DNA from: Sulfurifustis variabilis
Lineage (GTDB): Bacteria; Pseudomonadota; Gammaproteobacteria; Acidiferrobacterales; Sulfurifustaceae
Length of the DNA: 64,000 nt
Direction of reading: 5' to 3'
Assembly: GCF_002355415.1 (NCBI RefSeq)
Contig: NZ_AP014936.1
Span: 2,914,001-2,978,000 of the forward strand
The first letter of the stretch is position 1; each line of letters begins with the position of its first letter. Made by a program: the position numbers and the translations under genes. The notes under the pieces are model-generated. The model ran no database searches. It was not told the DNA's origin and saw only the letters and a program-made list of their open reading frames with translations. Below, one piece after another: positions 62,070 to 64,000 of the stretch.

Positions 62070-62954
62070 CTATAAACGAATGAATTGAACCGCTCGTCGG
62101 ATGACATCGGCATCGGCGAGGATCCGGCGGTGGCCGAGCCGGCGCGTGCGGACGAGCTCGGCGCCGCGCCATGCCCGCGCGAGCGCCTCGGCCTCGGCCA
62201 CCGGCACCGACCGGTCGTCGACGTCGTGGATGATCAGCGCGGGCAGCGCGAGGCGCATCGCGTGATGCTCGGGCGAGAACCGCGCCCACATGTCCGCGCC
62301 GAAGTCCCGCTCCAGAAGCGCGCGGAAGCGGGTCTGGACCGGCGGCGGCAGGCCGAGCGTGTCGCCGAAGGACACGACCAGCCCCTCCATGTGCGCCGGC
62401 GGGCTGATGCAGACGACACGGCCGGCCGCGATGCGCTGCTCCGCGAGCGCATAGGTGGTGCACATGGCGCCGAAGGAGTGCCCGATCACCGCGTGGAACG
62501 GCCCGAGCCGCCGCGCGATCCGCTCCATCGCGTCGACGATCTCCGGGAGCTTCGTGCGGTTGCCCGGGCTCTCGCCGTGCGCCGGGGCGTCGAAGGCCAC
62601 GGCGCGGAATCCGGCCGCGACCAGCGGCTCGACGAATTCGGCGAAGTGCGCCGCGGAGCCGTGCCAGCCGTGGACCATGAACACCGCCGGCCCCGTCCCC
62701 CACACGTAGACCGCCACGGGCCGGCCGTTCGCTTCGATCAGCAGCCGCTGCGCCGTTCCGAGCACCTGCTGCTCGCGCGAGGTGAGCCGGAAGCGGCGCG
62801 TCGAGAACCAGAGATTGTAGGCGTAGCGGCTCGTCGGACCGGGGAGCCCCCGGCCGAGCACGCCGAACCCCAAGCGAAGGAGCTTCACCGCCGGCGGCGC
62901 CGGTGCGCGGCGCGGGGTATGTGGCGCGGTCGGGCTCGCTTCGTCGGTCTTCAT
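62070..62954 (-). CDS. Alpha/beta hydrolase
   Basis: A 294-residue alpha/beta-hydrolase. The nucleophile elbow is IGHSFGAM (Ser), the oxyanion region MVHGWHGSAAHF, the acid lies in IIHDVDDRSV and the final His in GHRRIL. DAPAHGESPG is a typical lid-proximal strand end. AGGGAGGCGCCCG precedes ATG at 62954. There is no signal peptide. The substrate is unknown; short-chain esters or lipids are possible. It stands alone. Confidence 0.85.
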   Translation of the reverse strand: MKTDEASPTAPHTPRRAPAPPAVKLLRLGFGVLGRGLPGPTSRYAYNLWFSTRRFRLTSREQQVLGTAQRLLIEANGRPVAVYVWGTGPAVFMVHGWHGSAAHFAEFVEPLVAAGFRAVAFDAPAHGESPGNRTKLPEIVDAMERIARRLGPFHAVIGHSFGAMCTTYALAEQRIAAGRVVCISPPAHMEGLVVSFGDTLGLPPPVQTRFRALLERDFGADMWARFSPEHHAMRLALPALIIHDVDDRSVPVAEAEALARAWRGAELVRTRRLGHRRILADADVIRRAVQFIRL

Positions 62955-63127
62955 CGGGCGCCTCCCTGTTCTCGATGCGCGGGGCCTACGTATCGGCCGT
63001 GCGGGCACGTCACTCTACTGCGTAACCGCCGCGGTTACCAAGCGGGCTCCGCGCCGCTCCGCCTTTCAGTTTGCGTTCAGCTTGCCCGGTTATCGTCCGC
63101 TCCCGGACACACCGGCAGGCAGGGGAG

Positions 63128-64000
63128 ATGACATCCGCGCGGACGGACGACGCAGTGCTCGTATGGGACGTGCCCACGCGCATGTTCCACTGGCTCTTCG
63201 CGATCGCGTTCGCCGCCGCGTGGTTCACGCGCGATTCGTCGAGGTGGCTCGACGTGCACGTCTTCGCCGGTTACGCGTTCGCGGGGTTGCTCGTCTTCCG
63301 GCTGCTCTGGGGGATCGTGGGCGGCCGGTACGCGCGCTTTCGCGCGTTCGCCTGGCCGTTCCGCGAGGCGCGGGCGTACCTGATCGACATCCTGCGCGGG
63401 CGCGCGCGCCGGCATCTCGGCCACAACCCGGCCGGGAGCTGGGCGATCTACGGGCTGCTTTTGCTCGGTCTGGGGGTCGCCGCGACGGGCATCGGGACGT
63501 TGGGCGGCGAGGAACGCCACGGACCGCTGGCCGGCCTTCTCGACTTTCGCGCGGGCGACCTGCTGCACGGGGCGCACGAGGTCGCCGCTGTCGCGATGCT
63601 CGTTCTGGTGTTCATGCATCTCGCCGGTGTGCTCGTGGAGAGCGCGGTCCATCGCGAGAACCTCGTCGCGGCCATGCTGAACGGACGCAAACGGGGCACT
63701 GCCCCGCCGGCCCGGGCCTACCGCCCCATCGGCATCGCGGTCGCAGCTGCCGTTCTCCTCGGCGGTACCGTCTCGTTCTCCGGCTACCTGTGGGCGACTC
63801 CCGAGCGACCGTATCTGCCCTTCACGGGACCGTCGCTTCCCGACGATGCCGTGTGGCGCTCGGAATGCGGCGCCTGCCATCTCGCCTACCATCCGGTCCT
63901 GCTCCCGGCCCGCTCGTGGGAGCGACTGATGGCCGGGCAGGCCGATCACTTCGGCGACGACCTGGCGCTCGATCCCGAGACCGCCGCCGGGATCGCAGCC
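63128..64000 (+). CDS. Cytochrome b561-family protein with C-terminal cytochrome c domain, 3' end outside window
   Basis: The 291 residues present begin VLVWDVPTRMFHWLFAIAFA, the first helix of b561/hydrogenase cytochrome b subunits with a haem-ligand His. Further ligands appear in HVFAGYAFAGLLVFRLLWG and LLHGAHEVAAVAMLVLVFMH. A fifth helix (IGIAVAAAVLLGGTVSF) leads to a periplasmic part with ECGACHLAYHP (CxxCH), resembling dihaem cytochrome c (DHC) proteins. It could pass quinol electrons to the c-type haem. GGGGAG directly precedes ATG. The gene continues beyond the window. Confidence 0.83.
   Translation, partial: MTSARTDDAVLVWDVPTRMFHWLFAIAFAAAWFTRDSSRWLDVHVFAGYAFAGLLVFRLLWGIVGGRYARFRAFAWPFREARAYLIDILRGRARRHLGHNPAGSWAIYGLLLLGLGVAATGIGTLGGEERHGPLAGLLDFRAGDLLHGAHEVAAVAMLVLVFMHLAGVLVESAVHRENLVAAMLNGRKRGTAPPARAYRPIGIAVAAAVLLGGTVSFSGYLWATPERPYLPFTGPSLPDDAVWRSECGACHLAYHPVLLPARSWERLMAGQADHFGDDLALDPETAAGIAA

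Overview
This 64 kb window is compact, GC-rich chromosomal DNA from a free-living proteobacterium, probably a gamma- or betaproteobacterium. The evidence is a PDH complex of alpha/beta E1 type, NasT-controlled nitrate assimilation, a GltIJKL transporter, a FimX-like c-di-GMP receptor, a DsrS-like protein known from sulfur oxidizers, a cytochrome b561/c fusion, and three families of dispersed intergenic palindromic repeats. No rRNA, tRNA, CRISPR array, phage or transposase gene was seen. The first and last genes are cut by the window edges.

Layout. 1-4.0 kb (minus): pdhA, pdhB and an unusual E2-E3 fusion. 4.1-8.2 kb (plus): M17 aminopeptidase, repeats, GIY-YIG protein, SRPBCC protein, a broken YCII gene, DUF169 protein. 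8.3-11.7 kb (minus): glutamate/aspartate ABC transporter gltI-J-K-L. 11.9-18.6 kb (plus): membrane Ser/Thr kinase with a sensor domain, NTF2-like protein, a 32-residue membrane protein beside a PuuD-like protein, argD-argF, an orphan ABC ATPase. 18.7-22.7 kb: FimX-like REC-PAS-GGDEF-EAL protein and ettA. 23.0-25.0 kb: bufferin (MNIO-type RiPP) cluster bufA-bufB-bufC.

24.9-40.0 kb is the most interesting part: a nitrogen-assimilation island read on the minus strand in two transcription units. Unit 1 is nrtA-nrtB-nrtD-nirB-nirD-nasA. Unit 2 is globin, a FAD/BFD/membrane-cytochrome fusion, an 11-haem-motif cytochrome c and a DUF3365 haem lipoprotein. Both units start with the same architecture: a possible NtrC site, a sigma-54 -24/-12 promoter, a two-hairpin ANTAR (NasT) RNA target with A1/G4 hexaloops, and an intrinsic terminator whose 5' arm overlaps the second hairpin. 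The antiterminator gene nasT lies next to unit 2, but no nasS is present. The shared control places the uncharacterised globin/reductase/multihaem operon in the nitrate-assimilation regulon. A plausible role is a membrane electron relay serving or protecting nitrate and nitrite reduction.

40.4-48.4 kb: Atm1-type exporter, STAS-like protein, a thioredoxin-NhaA fusion, and a minus-strand operon pairing a GCS2-type ligase with an M14/AstE-type hydrolase and two unknown proteins. 48.6-53.3 kb: MoxR ATPase with a VWA/metallopeptidase partner, a repeat-rich gap, dsrS and a conserved small protein. 53.4-56.2 kb (minus): lytic transglycosylase, outer-membrane barrel protein, lipoprotein, and an XRE regulator with a CsrA-like protein downstream of a perfect palindrome. 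56.0-59.7 kb (minus): gnd-zwf-pgl-cupin-HTH, mostly coupled by one-base overlaps. 59.7-64 kb: TylF-like methyltransferase, VOC protein, TspO, small membrane protein, alpha/beta hydrolase, and a cytochrome b561-cytochrome c fusion running off the end.
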